This document shows, piece after piece, positions 56,184-64,000 of a DNA stretch of 64,000 bases (the stretch's first letter is position 1; every line of letters begins with the position of its first letter). Under the pieces are notes generated by a model. That model had not been told where the DNA came from. It ran no database searches and saw only the letters and a list, made by a program, of their open reading frames with translations. A program made the translations under genes and the position numbers. This stretch comes from 2-12-FULL-35-23 sp965196985 (GTDB taxonomy: Bacteria; Pseudomonadota; Gammaproteobacteria; UBA12402): assembly GCA_965196985.1 (NCBI GenBank), contig CBDALO010000087.1:62001-126000 (forward strand), read 5' to 3'.

Positions 56184-57570
56184 GGGTGCTGCCTCTATAT
56201 AATGTAGGCTATATTACTGCTGGCACGCCAAAATCATTGACCTTCTCCCAAAACTGATCCCATCTGCCTTTAGTCTTTACTAGTGTTCTCAAGCATAAAA
56301 CGATTTTCATTCCCTTGTCTTTCCAGCGCATTCCTGATCCCCCTAATCTTTGTTTAACAATTATTTTACATGCTGCTTCAGTGACGCCAGAGCCAATTGG
56401 TGCATTCTGCTTAATCAAATTATGATACGACATTCGCTTTTCTTTAATATTATTTTCAAAATACGTAATTGTTCCTTCTAGCTTTTCTCTAAGCGATTTA
56501 TTCAGTTTTTTATTTAGATGCTCTTTAAGCTCAGCAAGTATTCTACCTGCCGCACCTTTCTTGTGCTTTAAGTCATGACATCTCTCTTCGAGCCAAACAT
56601 CACGCTCATCTCTTTCAGATTTTTTGGTAAATATTGCCTTTGATGCTTCACCGAGATATTCAGTTGCATGCCAAAAATCTAAAATTTGCGTATCAGTATG
56701 TTTTTTTAGAAATGGCCAATTATTTTTTGCTCCATCAGCAACGCCAATTGTTTTAGCATCAGGGTAATATTTCTTTTTCAGCTTTATTTCCTTTTCAAGC
56801 CTATTAAAGAATTCATCTTTTCCATATTCTGGTGATGCTGCAACGTAGGTTGTGTGCAGGCGTGCACCATGCTTATCATACATGGAAATAGTTCCAACCA
56901 TGCTCTCTCTATAACCATCATCAACGGTGAGGACATATGCACCATCTAAGCTAATGCTTAGCATCTCAACGCCTGCATCAAGCTTTGGCTCTTCATATTC
57001 CCACTCAGCCTCTTTGGCTTGTGCAATACCGCCAACAAAATCAGTTGCCCGTTGCAAGTATGAATGTGAGATTTTACGGTTATGATTGACCTTGAGATCA
57101 TCAATAACACTAGGAGCAGGTAAGTTTGAGTATTTATGTGAGATTATTTTTGCAAATCGCGGTGTTGATCCTTGGATAATTCTAGCCTTATCTTCTAAAG
57201 GACAAAAGATCTTCCCGCCTTTAGAGGTTTGATAAACATAACGCTTAACTCGAGCAACTCCATAAGGCGTTTGGTAATTTGCTTCATCTCTACTTCGTGC
57301 TGTTAGCTTTATTTTTCCAACATGGATAGGAGAGCCATCTGCATCAAACTTACTTAAAGCTTTTTCAGTGGCTAATGTTCCAACCTCATTAAGGCCGTCA
57401 AGAATTGCATCCTCACATTCAAGCATGGATCCTTTTAGTGGAAGCTTGAGCTCAATAGTTAATTCATTATTTTCATCAGAGAGAATTCTAGCTAACATCC
57501 AAACACCATCCGTAATCAAGTTAAAGTGTATATTATGCTATATTTTCTACATTATATAAAGGCAGCACCC
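56184..57570 (-). mobile_element. ISKra4-like element (1387 bp)
   Basis: Inverted repeats gggtgctgcctctatataatgtag (left) and the complement of gggtgctgcctttatataatgtag (right) match with one difference. The 8-bp repeat accaaggc lies at 56176-56183 and 57571-57578. It is inserted in the zinc-finger gene of Tn2989 copy C. Confidence 0.92.
56209..57498 (-). CDS. ISKra4-family transposase
   Basis: 429 residues from the ATG at 57498 (MLARILSDENNELTIELK). The ISKra4 core is recognisable: LSISLDGAYVLTVDDGYRE (first Asp), TIGVADGAKNNWPFL (second Asp) and the C-terminal NAPIGSGVTEAACKIIVKQRLGGSGMRW, whose Glu completes the triad. Length fits the family (about 400-470). It is intact and the only copy in the window. 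Confidence 0.9.
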   Translation of the reverse strand: MLARILSDENNELTIELKLPLKGSMLECEDAILDGLNEVGTLATEKALSKFDADGSPIHVGKIKLTARSRDEANYQTPYGVARVKRYVYQTSKGGKIFCPLEDKARIIQGSTPRFAKIISHKYSNLPAPSVIDDLKVNHNRKISHSYLQRATDFVGGIAQAKEAEWEYEEPKLDAGVEMLSISLDGAYVLTVDDGYRESMVGTISMYDKHGARLHTTYVAASPEYGKDEFFNRLEKEIKLKKKYYPDAKTIGVADGAKNNWPFLKKHTDTQILDFWHATEYLGEASKAIFTKKSERDERDVWLEERCHDLKHKKGAAGRILAELKEHLNKKLNKSLREKLEGTITYFENNIKEKRMSYHNLIKQNAPIGSGVTEAACKIIVKQRLGGSGMRWKDKGMKIVLCLRTLVKTKGRWDQFWEKVNDFGVPAVI

Positions 57571-58395
57571 ACCAAGGCAGGCCAACCAAAACGCTTGTGG
57601 ATCACTATGTCGCCCAAGCTGTAACCACAACGGATGTGCTTTGATATGGAAGGAGTAATCAACGAAGTGGTCAACCAACCAGTGAAACCACCTAGCAACG
57701 GTGTGTCGACTAACACCTTGCTCCTGACCTGATGAGCTAATACTTTTCCCAGGAGCACGCTCATTAACACTGCCTGCTGAACTGACCAGCAATACCAACG
57801 CTTTGGAGAAAGTATCTCAGGTAGGGTTGAACAAGTACGTTTACATTGATGACAATAAAATCTCAAAACAGGGGTGGGATTTAAAGAGCGTCCTTTACCT
57901 GGGTTCCTATCTGGTTTTCGATCATATGATCCATGTGACCATAGTCCACCTGCACCGCAATGGCTGCACTACTCTGGCCTTAGTAGCTCTGGATTTTTTT
58001 TCAGCAGGATCAGGTAATCACTCAGGCTTTTAATCGCTTTTATGATTCTGCGCATGACTAATTTCACTATAGTTTTTATATCAAGTTATTTTACCTTGAT
58101 AGGTTACTAAAAACCTTGTTTATTATGAGATAAAACTAGCTCAATTCCCCTAAATAAAGATAGACGTAACACTATTAGAGATTTTTTGTATAGTAATACT
58201 ATGATGAGGGAGTGCTTTTATCCAACTGCCTTACCTTCAGTGCTTTATGTTCAGCGTGTTGCTGTTGCAGAAAGTGGCTATTTGTTTTTCTTTGGTGGTG
58301 CTCAATCGATAGCAGGTATGCCGGTGGCCGCTGTTCCAGCATGCCCTGTGTATCCGTAATTATTTTCTAGAGAGTATGGATTTGGTTAGGATAAT

Positions 58396-59850
58396 CAGCC
58401 TGAAGAGTAATTGATGGCAGTATATTCCAATCGTAAGATGAGCCTGAAGCAGCATCTGAACAGATGTCACCATGATGGTCCATCGGTTAGTCTTCAGTGC
58501 TGATAGTATCAGCTATTTGCTCTTTTGTTATTTTCTCAAATAACGTCTTCTTTGCTTCCTGCATCTTTTGTGCAGATTCATGATCAGTCAGAGAATACGC
58601 TAATTTATCTAGTCGTTCAAAGGTTTCATTTTCCTTTAAATACTGCTCAGCATTTTCAATTGATTTGAACTTTTCGTAAGGAGTCATAATGGCCTCGTAA
58701 GGGTAAAGTTTAGTTTGCTTACCCTTGCTATTAATGCTGGTTACAGGGAAGTAACAAGGTCTGTGAAAATTAATATAGTCGTTAAAATGCTGGTTATAGA
58801 ATTCATTAATTTGCGGGGCAAAACGTTGTTGAATATGTATGTAGCCAAAATGCTTTCTAACAACCGAGCCATTTTTACTTTCCACCAAACCGTTGTCATT
58901 ACTATGCCTTGGCCTCGATTTAGTGAGTTCAATAAATAACTTTTGCAATAGTTTAGCTACATGCTGATTAATGTACTCTGAGCCATTATCAGCATGTAGG
59001 CCTAACACTTTAAATGGAAAGGTATCGATTATTTGCTCTAAGACAGGGATTAAGTAAGCCTCACTAATTTTTTCAACAGCGCAGACTACTTCCATCTGTG
59101 TCACCTCGTCAACAGCATTAATATGATAAACACCCTTGATTTTATCCATATCTCCTTGGTGCACTGTATCAATACGTATAAAGCCAGGCCTACCCTCTGG
59201 AGTTGGTTTTCGCCTTTCACCAATAGAAACCTGCGTTGCTTTAGTTTTATTAAAGTGTCGCCGTTTGCGCTGGTAGGTTTCAGTTTGTCGAAGATTGTAA
59301 AGATGAGAGACTGAGATAAAAGCAAGACGCGCATAACGCTTATCTCCAAACAAATGAAAGGCTCTCTCGCAAAGTTTTTTTGTGGTAGGCCCGCTAAGCG
59401 TTTGATGAACCTGATCCGTTTCAGCTAACAACCAAGTATCCTCATGCGTATAGATTAAGCTAAACTTATTTCTAGGTGATCGTTGCTTAACAACAACTTT
59501 TCCTGACTTTTGATACTGAGCAATTAGCCTAGTAATTTGTGAACGTGAGTAACCAGTCATTCGTTGCAGGTAATCACGAATCAATCCTTTGTCCTTTTTG
59601 CACATACCGCAATAAGCAAATTTTTTTAATGTGTTCGTAACCCATAGGTAAGATTCTGCTCGTGATGTAGCTTCAAAGGTAAGCTGGGTTGATGAGGATA
59701 GAAATTGCTCAATCTGGGCAAGTGTGTTTAATTCTATGTCGTTCATATTGATATTCATCCATATAGGATGAACGATCACGCAACAACTTCAGGCCCACTT
59801 TGCATTGGAAAGTGGGGGCTATTTCAGGCTCATCTTGCATTGGAAGAGAC
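58396..59850 (-). mobile_element. Integrase-type IS with repeated end motifs (approximate ends)
   Basis: Around the transposase gene are inverted copies of TTCCAATGCAAGATGAGCCTGAA-like sequence: ttccaatcgtaagatgagcctgaa (58425-58448) on the left and ttcaggctcatcttgcattggaa (59824-59846) on the right. A second motif copy sits further inside on the right (cttcaggcccactttgcattggaa, about 59788) and a degenerate one outside on the left (58396). Multiple binding sites at each end resemble Mu/Tn7-like elements. Exact ends and target repeat were not determined. 58360-58486 otherwise holds no gene. Confidence 0.6.
58487..59758 (-). CDS. Integrase-core (rve) DDE transposase
   Basis: About 423 residues from the ATG at 59758 (MNINMNDIELNTLAQ). 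An N-terminal HTH part (LIRDYLQRMTGYSRSQITRLI, about 65-85) precedes the rve catalytic core: GFIRIDTVHQGDMDK (first Asp), LGLHADNGSEYIN (second Asp) and NDNGLVESKNGSVVRKHF (Glu). It resembles stand-alone integrase-like transposases often placed in ISNCY or IS481-like groups; the family assignment is uncertain. It is unrelated in detail to the Tn2989 transposase. Confidence 0.85.
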   Translation of the reverse strand: MNINMNDIELNTLAQIEQFLSSSTQLTFEATSRAESYLWVTNTLKKFAYCGMCKKDKGLIRDYLQRMTGYSRSQITRLIAQYQKSGKVVVKQRSPRNKFSLIYTHEDTWLLAETDQVHQTLSGPTTKKLCERAFHLFGDKRYARLAFISVSHLYNLRQTETYQRKRRHFNKTKATQVSIGERRKPTPEGRPGFIRIDTVHQGDMDKIKGVYHINAVDEVTQMEVVCAVEKISEAYLIPVLEQIIDTFPFKVLGLHADNGSEYINQHVAKLLQKLFIELTKSRPRHSNDNGLVESKNGSVVRKHFGYIHIQQRFAPQINEFYNQHFNDYINFHRPCYFPVTSINSKGKQTKLYPYEAIMTPYEKFKSIENAEQYLKENETFERLDKLAYSLTDHESAQKMQEAKKTLFEKITKEQIADTISTED

Positions 59851-59915
59851 TTGGCTTAACTAATTCATAGCTTTTCTGTTAAAATGCCATTTTTCCCTGC
59901 AGTCAAGAGATCATA

Positions 59916-62750
59916 ATGAAGCAAATCCATATTCGTGGCGCGCGCACTCATAACCTAAAAAACATCGATGTTAAAATGCCACGTGATAAATTGGTGGTAA
60001 TTACTGGCCTATCGGGCTCGGGTAAGTCGTCGCTTGCTTTTGATACACTTTATGCGGAAGGGCAGCGTCGTTACGTTGAGTCGCTGTCTGCTTATGCGCG
60101 TCAATTTTTGTCGATGATGGAAAAACCGGATATTGACCATATCGAAGGATTGTCACCAGCGATCTCAATTGAACAAAAGTCGACCTCTCACAATCCGCGT
60201 TCAACTGTGGGGACAGTAACGGAAATTTATGATTATTTGCGACTGTTATTTGCGCGGGTGGGGGAGCCTAAATGCCCCGAGCACGATGAAACCTTAGAAG
60301 CACAAACAGTTAGTCAAATGGTTGATACGGTATTGGCTTTGCCGATGGGGACTAAAGTGATGTTGCTGGCACCAGTAGTGCAAGCAAGGAAAGGCGAACA
60401 CTTGCAACTTTTTGAGCGTTTGCGTAGCCAAGGCTTTGTGCGGGCGCGTATCAACGGTGAGCTTTATGAGTTAGACGAGGTTCCTGTATTAGACCTTCAT
60501 AAAAAACACACGATTGAAGTGGTGGTTGACCGGTTGAAGGTACGAGCTGATATAAAACAGCGTTTAGCCGAGTCTTTTGAGGCAGCACTAGAACTTGCCG
60601 AAGGATTGGCGCAAGTGAGTTTGTTAGATAGCAAGCAAGATGACTTATTGTTCTCAGCGAAATTTGCCTGTCCAAAGTGTGGTTATAGTATTGCAGAGTT
60701 AGAACCACGTTTATTTTCATTCAATAATCCTAATGGTGCTTGCCCGGATTGTGATGGGCTGGGAGTCAAGCAGTTTTTTGCTTCTGAAAAAGTTATTCAT
60801 AATGAGGCGGCTAGTTTGGTTGCTGGTGCTATCCGTGGTTGGGATAGGCGTAACTATTATTATTTTTCGATGTTAATTTCTTTGGCTGAGCATTACGGTT
60901 TTGAAGTGGAGACTCCTTTTAACAAGCTGCCAAAGAAAATTCAAAAGATTATTTTACAAGGTAGTGGTAAAGAAAAAATTACCTTTCGCTTTCAAGGTGA
61001 TGGTGATCGACTCTATCAAAAAACGCAAAGTTTTGAAGGAGTAATTCCTAATATGCAGCGTCGCTTCCGCGAAACCGAATCTATGGCGGTGCGCGAAGAG
61101 CTTAGCAAGTACTTAGTTGCCAAGCCTTGTGATAGTTGTTGTGGCGCACGTTTGAATACTGCAGCAAGGCATGTATTTGTTAAGAAAAAATCATTGCCAG
61201 AACTTTGCTGGTTGCCTATTGATGAAGCGCAGGCTTTTTTCAAAAAATTAAAACTGACTGGCAAACGTGGTGAGATTGCTGAGCGAATTTTAAAAGAAAT
61301 TACTGAGAGGCTGCGTTTTTTAATTGAGGTGGGGCTAGATTATTTAACCTTAAGTCGCAGTGCGGAAACCTTGTCGGGCGGTGAAGCGCAGCGGATTCGC
61401 TTAGCAAGCCAAATTGGTTCAGGTTTGGTGGGAGTGATGTATATCCTCGATGAGCCGTCAATTGGTTTGCACCAACGTGATAACGAGCGCCTATTAGGAA
61501 CATTAGAGTATTTGCGTGACCTAGGCAATACCGTGATTGTGGTAGAACATGATGAAGATGCGATTCGTGCTGCTGATCATGTGATTGATATTGGCCCAGG
61601 TGCTGGTGTGCACGGTGGGCAAATCGTAGCACAAGGTACTCCAAGGCAGATTATGCAGGCTAAGGCTTCATTAACGGGACAATACCTCTCGGGCAAGCGC
61701 AAAATTGAAGTTCCTAAGCAGCGTCACTCTCGTACCTTGCGTGAAAGTATTGAGTTAACCGGTGCGACTACCAATAATTTAAAATTGGTTACGCTTGAGG
61801 TGCCAATTGGTTTGATGACTTGTGTGACGGGTGTGTCAGGTTCGGGTAAATCCAGCTTGATTAACGATACCTTGTACCCGTTAGCTGCAACGCGGTTAAA
61901 TAGAGCGACCCATGCTGTGGTCGGTCCCTATAAGAGGGTCAACGGGCTTGAGCATTTAGATAAAGTGGTTGATATCGATCAAAGCCCCATCGGGCGTACC
62001 CCACGGTCTAACCCAGCGACTTATACTGGCCTATTTACTCCAATTCGTGAATTATTTGCGGGTACACAAGAAGCGCGTTCGCGTGGTTATAAGCCGGGTC
62101 GATTTAGCTTTAATGTCAAAGGTGGGCGCTGTGAGGCTTGTGAGGGTGATGGTGTTATTAAGGTGGAAATGCACTTTTTAGCTGATGTTTACGTACAGTG
62201 TGATGTGTGTCTAGGTAAACGTTACAACCGTGAAACTTTAGAGGTTTTATACAAAGGCAAAACTATTGCTGAAGTATTAAATATGACAGTTGAAGAAGCA
62301 CGTGAGTTTTTCACTAATGTGCCAGTGGTAGCACGTAAACTTCAGACCTTAATGGACGTGGGTTTGTCTTATATTCGTTTAGGTCAAAGTGCGACAACTT
62401 TATCAGGCGGGGAGGCACAACGGGTTAAGTTGTCTCGTGAGCTTTCTAAGCGTGATACTGGTTCAACCTTGTATATTCTTGATGAACCGACGACTGGTTT
62501 ACATTTTTATGATATTGAACAGTTGTTAAAGGTTTTGCATCGCTTGCGTGATCAGGGCAACACGGTGGTGATTATTGAACATAATCTTGATGTGATTAAA
62601 ACGGCTGATTGGATTATTGATTTAGGCCCTGAGGGGGGTGATAAGGGCGGCGAAATTATCGCAACAGGTACGCCAGAGCAAGTAGTTAAGGTGAAGCGTT
62701 CTTATACGGGCAAATTTTTAAAGCCGTTGTTAGGTGGTGGTAAACAGTAG
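59916..62750 (+). CDS. uvrA: UvrABC excinuclease subunit A
   Basis: UvrA is the damage-sensing ABC-type ATPase of nucleotide excision repair. 944 residues, full length: Walker A GLSGSGKSS at about 31-39; YAEGQRRYVESLSAYARQFL; a zinc module with CPKCGYS and CPDCDGLG (about 253-283); first signature LSGGEAQRIRLASQ and Walker B YILDEPSIGLH. The second half has GVSGSGKSSLINDTLYP, zinc module CEACEGDG and CDVCLGKR, LSGGEAQRVKLSREL and YILDEPTTGLHFYDI. No LexA box was seen in the upstream 130 bp by eye. It is transcribed away from ssb. Confidence 0.98.
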   Translation: MKQIHIRGARTHNLKNIDVKMPRDKLVVITGLSGSGKSSLAFDTLYAEGQRRYVESLSAYARQFLSMMEKPDIDHIEGLSPAISIEQKSTSHNPRSTVGTVTEIYDYLRLLFARVGEPKCPEHDETLEAQTVSQMVDTVLALPMGTKVMLLAPVVQARKGEHLQLFERLRSQGFVRARINGELYELDEVPVLDLHKKHTIEVVVDRLKVRADIKQRLAESFEAALELAEGLAQVSLLDSKQDDLLFSAKFACPKCGYSIAELEPRLFSFNNPNGACPDCDGLGVKQFFASEKVIHNEAASLVAGAIRGWDRRNYYYFSMLISLAEHYGFEVETPFNKLPKKIQKIILQGSGKEKITFRFQGDGDRLYQKTQSFEGVIPNMQRRFRETESMAVREELSKYLVAKPCDSCCGARLNTAARHVFVKKKSLPELCWLPIDEAQAFFKKLKLTGKRGEIAERILKEITERLRFLIEVGLDYLTLSRSAETLSGGEAQRIRLASQIGSGLVGVMYILDEPSIGLHQRDNERLLGTLEYLRDLGNTVIVVEHDEDAIRAADHVIDIGPGAGVHGGQIVAQGTPRQIMQAKASLTGQYLSGKRKIEVPKQRHSRTLRESIELTGATTNNLKLVTLEVPIGLMTCVTGVSGSGKSSLINDTLYPLAATRLNRATHAVVGPYKRVNGLEHLDKVVDIDQSPIGRTPRSNPATYTGLFTPIRELFAGTQEARSRGYKPGRFSFNVKGGRCEACEGDGVIKVEMHFLADVYVQCDVCLGKRYNRETLEVLYKGKTIAEVLNMTVEEAREFFTNVPVVARKLQTLMDVGLSYIRLGQSATTLSGGEAQRVKLSRELSKRDTGSTLYILDEPTTGLHFYDIEQLLKVLHRLRDQGNTVVIIEHNLDVIKTADWIIDLGPEGGDKGGEIIATGTPEQVVKVKRSYTGKFLKPLLGGGKQ

Positions 62751-62837
62751 ACAGAGGACAAAGGACGGAAATTTGATAATGGGAGTGTCTGCTTATAGGT
62801 GAGGGGGCTCGTCGCAACGCTCTGCGTTGTGTCGCAA

Positions 62838-63093
62838 CAAGGGCGGCTCGCGTAGCGAGCGGGGGATTTAAGGATGGTTGATTTATTGAAAGGAAGTTGT
62901 TTATTTTTATAATCCACCCTAACCCTCCTTATTCTAAGGAGGGGACGTGCTAGGAAAGTTCTTTCAGGAGGGGTGCGCTTGGCAGGCAGCAGTGAACAGG
63001 AAACAATAAGCAGTGAACAAGATGTAGAAAGAAACTTTTTAAAAAAACAGCCCCCTTTTTTAAAGGGGGCGGCTCGCGTAGCGAGCGGGGGAT
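62838..63093. repeat. P4 repeat pair (ggcggctcgcgtagcgagcggggga)
   Basis: Two copies of gggcggctcgcgtagcgagcggggga lie at about 62840-62866 and 63067-63092; each contains the palindrome gctcgcgtagcgagc. Between them is a third, partial unit (aatccaccctaaccctcc and attctaaggaggggacg). The 62751-63108 gap between uvrA and the methyltransferase gene contains these and a gtcgcaacgctctgcgttgtg segment, but no gene. Confidence 0.7.
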
Positions 63094-63108
63094 TAAACGA
63101 GAAACACG

Positions 63109-63786
63109 ATGAAATTTACCACTGGGCCAGATATCTACACAATTCATAGTTTGCAAACCACTCCTCACAAGGACTTGGCGAAAGTAGTGGCTAAGCACCA
63201 GCAAACACAATTCCAGCGCCCCATAAGTAATTTACAACGTGATATCTTTATGCAGGTTGATGAAGATATAAAACAGCAACCAGTGCTGCTTGATATAGGT
63301 TGCGGTACTGGTCAAAGTAGTGAAAAACTAGCTGAGCAGTACCCCAACTACTGGGTGGTGGGTATCGACAAATCCCAGTCGCGACTAAATAAACATGCTG
63401 TGTATCAACAAGGTGGCGAGCGCGATAATTTATTACTAGTACGAGCTGATGCAATTGCTTTTTGGCGTTTGGCGATTGAAGCTAACTGGCAGGTTGTTCA
63501 GCAAACGATTTTCTATCCTAACCCTTATCCAAAACCCAATGATCTAACTAAACGTTGGCATGGGCACCCGGTATTTCCGTTTTTGCTCCAACTAGGAAAA
63601 ACTATCGAGGTTCGCAGCAACTGGCGAATTTATTTAGAGGAGTTTAGGTGGGCTGCTAAACAGTTAGGGAACTTTGTCGGTCAAGTAACAATGATGACAC
63701 CTTATCAGACACCTATCAGTGCCTTTGAAAAAAAGTACTGGGATAACGACGTAAAAACTTATCAGCTTACCTTGCGTCGGATTTGA
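63109..63786 (+). CDS. TrmB-like tRNA (guanine-N7) methyltransferase family protein
   Basis: 225 residues, SAM-dependent Rossmann methyltransferase. Motif I is LLDIGCGTGQSSEKLA at about 61-76, followed by VVGIDKSQSR (acidic loop), VRADAIAFW, and the family marker FYPNPYPKPNDLTKRWHGHP, the equivalent of PDPWPKKRHHKRR in TrmB. The C-terminus (LTLRRI) is short. The start ATG at 63109 follows GAGAAACACG; the first 40 residues (TGPDIYTIHSLQTTP) differ from classical TrmB, so it is a divergent family member, and its exact substrate is unproven. Confidence 0.75.
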   Translation: MKFTTGPDIYTIHSLQTTPHKDLAKVVAKHQQTQFQRPISNLQRDIFMQVDEDIKQQPVLLDIGCGTGQSSEKLAEQYPNYWVVGIDKSQSRLNKHAVYQQGGERDNLLLVRADAIAFWRLAIEANWQVVQQTIFYPNPYPKPNDLTKRWHGHPVFPFLLQLGKTIEVRSNWRIYLEEFRWAAKQLGNFVGQVTMMTPYQTPISAFEKKYWDNDVKTYQLTLRRI

Positions 63787-63911
63787 TTAACTAAAAGGAG
63801 CTTCGTTGCAACGCTCTGCATTGTGACACAACAGACCCTAATTAACACTATAAGCCATTGCTGTACTTGGGCTTTAATGGAATAATTCAATTTTTTACTT
63901 AAAGCAAAGTT

Positions 63912-64000
63912 ATGTTTCCAACTGATAAACAACAAAACTTTATGATCCAGGGCCCTGTCGGGCAGCTTGAGGCAATTAGCCAATACCCAGAGGTGGCTAA
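63912..64000 (+). CDS. Alpha/beta-hydrolase-like protein, 3' end outside window
   Basis: The ATG at 63912 opens MFPTDKQQNFMIQGPVGQLE then AISQYPEVA, open to the end of the window. The IQGPVGQLEA pattern is what begins the N-terminal strand of COG2945-type alpha/beta hydrolases; no catalytic residues are visible yet, so the call is tentative. The 63787-63911 gap contains a second gttgcaacgctctgcattgtg repeat (63805). Confidence 0.5.
   Translation, partial: MFPTDKQQNFMIQGPVGQLEAISQYPEVA

Larger units (their letters stand above)
56125..58071 (-). pseudogene. Tn2989 zinc-finger gene (copy C), nonsense and IS-split
   Basis: The gene begins near 58071 (MKLVMRRIIKAI) but codon 33 is changed: CAG to TAG just before the first CxxC, a stop. 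The ISKra4-like element then splits it at the end of the HTH part (WLACLG). The slippery heptamer G_GGA_AAA is still present in the remaining sequence. It makes no full product. Confidence 0.85.
51833..58171 (-). mobile_element. Tn2989 copy C, disrupted by two nested IS elements
   Basis: Ends tgtaacgtccc (51833) and gacgtaaca (to 58171). Subtracting the IS66-like copy 2 plus 8 bp and the ISKra4-like element plus 8 bp from 6339 bp leaves exactly 2989 bp, as in copy B. Flanks show a 4-bp direct repeat ctat (51829-51832 and 58172-58175), unlike the 7-bp repeat of copy B. The ATPase gene is whole, the transposase is split, and the zinc-finger gene is split and mutated. Confidence 0.92.
45268..58359 (+). 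pseudogene. Very large unknown gene (1735 codons) interrupted by insertions
   Basis: Three host segments join exactly: 45268-46439, 47980-51832 and 58176-58359, once IS256 copy 5 with one 8-bp repeat and Tn2989 copy C with one 4-bp repeat are removed. The first segment has a frame change in an A7 run (45796-45802); deleting one A gives an uninterrupted frame of 1736 codons including the stop (5208 bp, divisible by three). The start MGYESDYFDQLGLTQDSEL has a weak J-domain-like look without HPD. The rest is mostly helical, rich in E, K, L, Q and S, probably coiled coil, with a basic patch (SSRRKRANKQQPAKRRP) at about residue 1310. The end (FFFGGAQSIAGMPV then ACPVYP) is hydrophobic. I recognise no family; a secreted host-interaction protein is a guess. 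Confidence 0.75.

Noticed and set aside
59850..59915. LexA operator upstream of uvrA
   Set aside because: No CTGT-N8-ACAG match is visible between the IS end and the start codon.
1..64000. CRISPR arrays, tRNA and rRNA genes
   Set aside because: No evenly spaced direct repeats with spacers, no cloverleaf and no rRNA-like sequence was noticed; a dedicated search (tRNAscan-SE, CRISPR finder, barrnap) could still overturn this.

Overview
The window looks like a chromosomal segment of an AT-rich gammaproteobacterium, possibly an intracellular, Legionellales-like lineage. This is inference from the gammaproteobacterial-style str-S10-spc-alpha ribosomal order, the heavy insertion-sequence load, many broken genes, and large charged or coiled-coil proteins with no recognisable family. 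The species cannot be named from sequence alone.

Layout. 1-9.1 kb is a decayed accessory region: an IS110-family fragment, a truncated copy of a three-gene transposon (called Tn2989 here), an IS256-family element with a partial tandem copy, an IS982-family element, and two effector-like genes they broke. 9.1-27.8 kb is one uninterrupted housekeeping block: rpsL-rpsG-fusA-tuf, the S10 cluster rpsJ to rpsQ, the spc cluster rplN to secY, and rpmJ-rpsM-rpsK-rpsD-rpoA-rplQ. It has a strong promoter before rpsL, candidate internal promoters before rplB and rplN, and a hairpin terminator after rplQ. 27.8-28.9 kb holds a Nudix hydrolase flanked by structured palindromic repeats.

28.9-43.6 kb is a graveyard. 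A B12-type ribonucleotide reductase gene is split by IS256 and frameshifts. An inositol-monophosphatase-family gene is cut into three pieces by IS5-, IS66-, IS200/IS605- and IS256-family elements plus the only complete Tn2989. 43.6-59.9 kb: a small unknown gene and ssb on the minus strand, then a very large unknown gene. The large gene is interrupted by IS256 and by a Tn2989 copy that itself carries an IS66-like and an ISKra4-like element; removing the insertions and one base of an A7 tract gives a continuous 1735-codon reading frame. An integrase-type IS follows. 59.9-64 kb returns to housekeeping: uvrA, a TrmB-like methyltransferase and the start of an alpha/beta-hydrolase-like gene.

The most distinctive items are: (1) Tn2989, an exactly 2989-bp element encoding a zinc-finger protein, a D,D35E transposase and an AAA ATPase, with a canonical -1 slippery heptamer in the zinc-finger gene; (2) the reconstructable 1735-aa gene between divergent ssb and uvrA; (3) two families of palindromic repeats with compensatory changes in their stems; (4) a long-form ribosomal protein S14 that carries the zinc motif normally seen in the short form. 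Nested insertions were resolved by target-site duplications and by arithmetic on element lengths, so the order of many events can be read.
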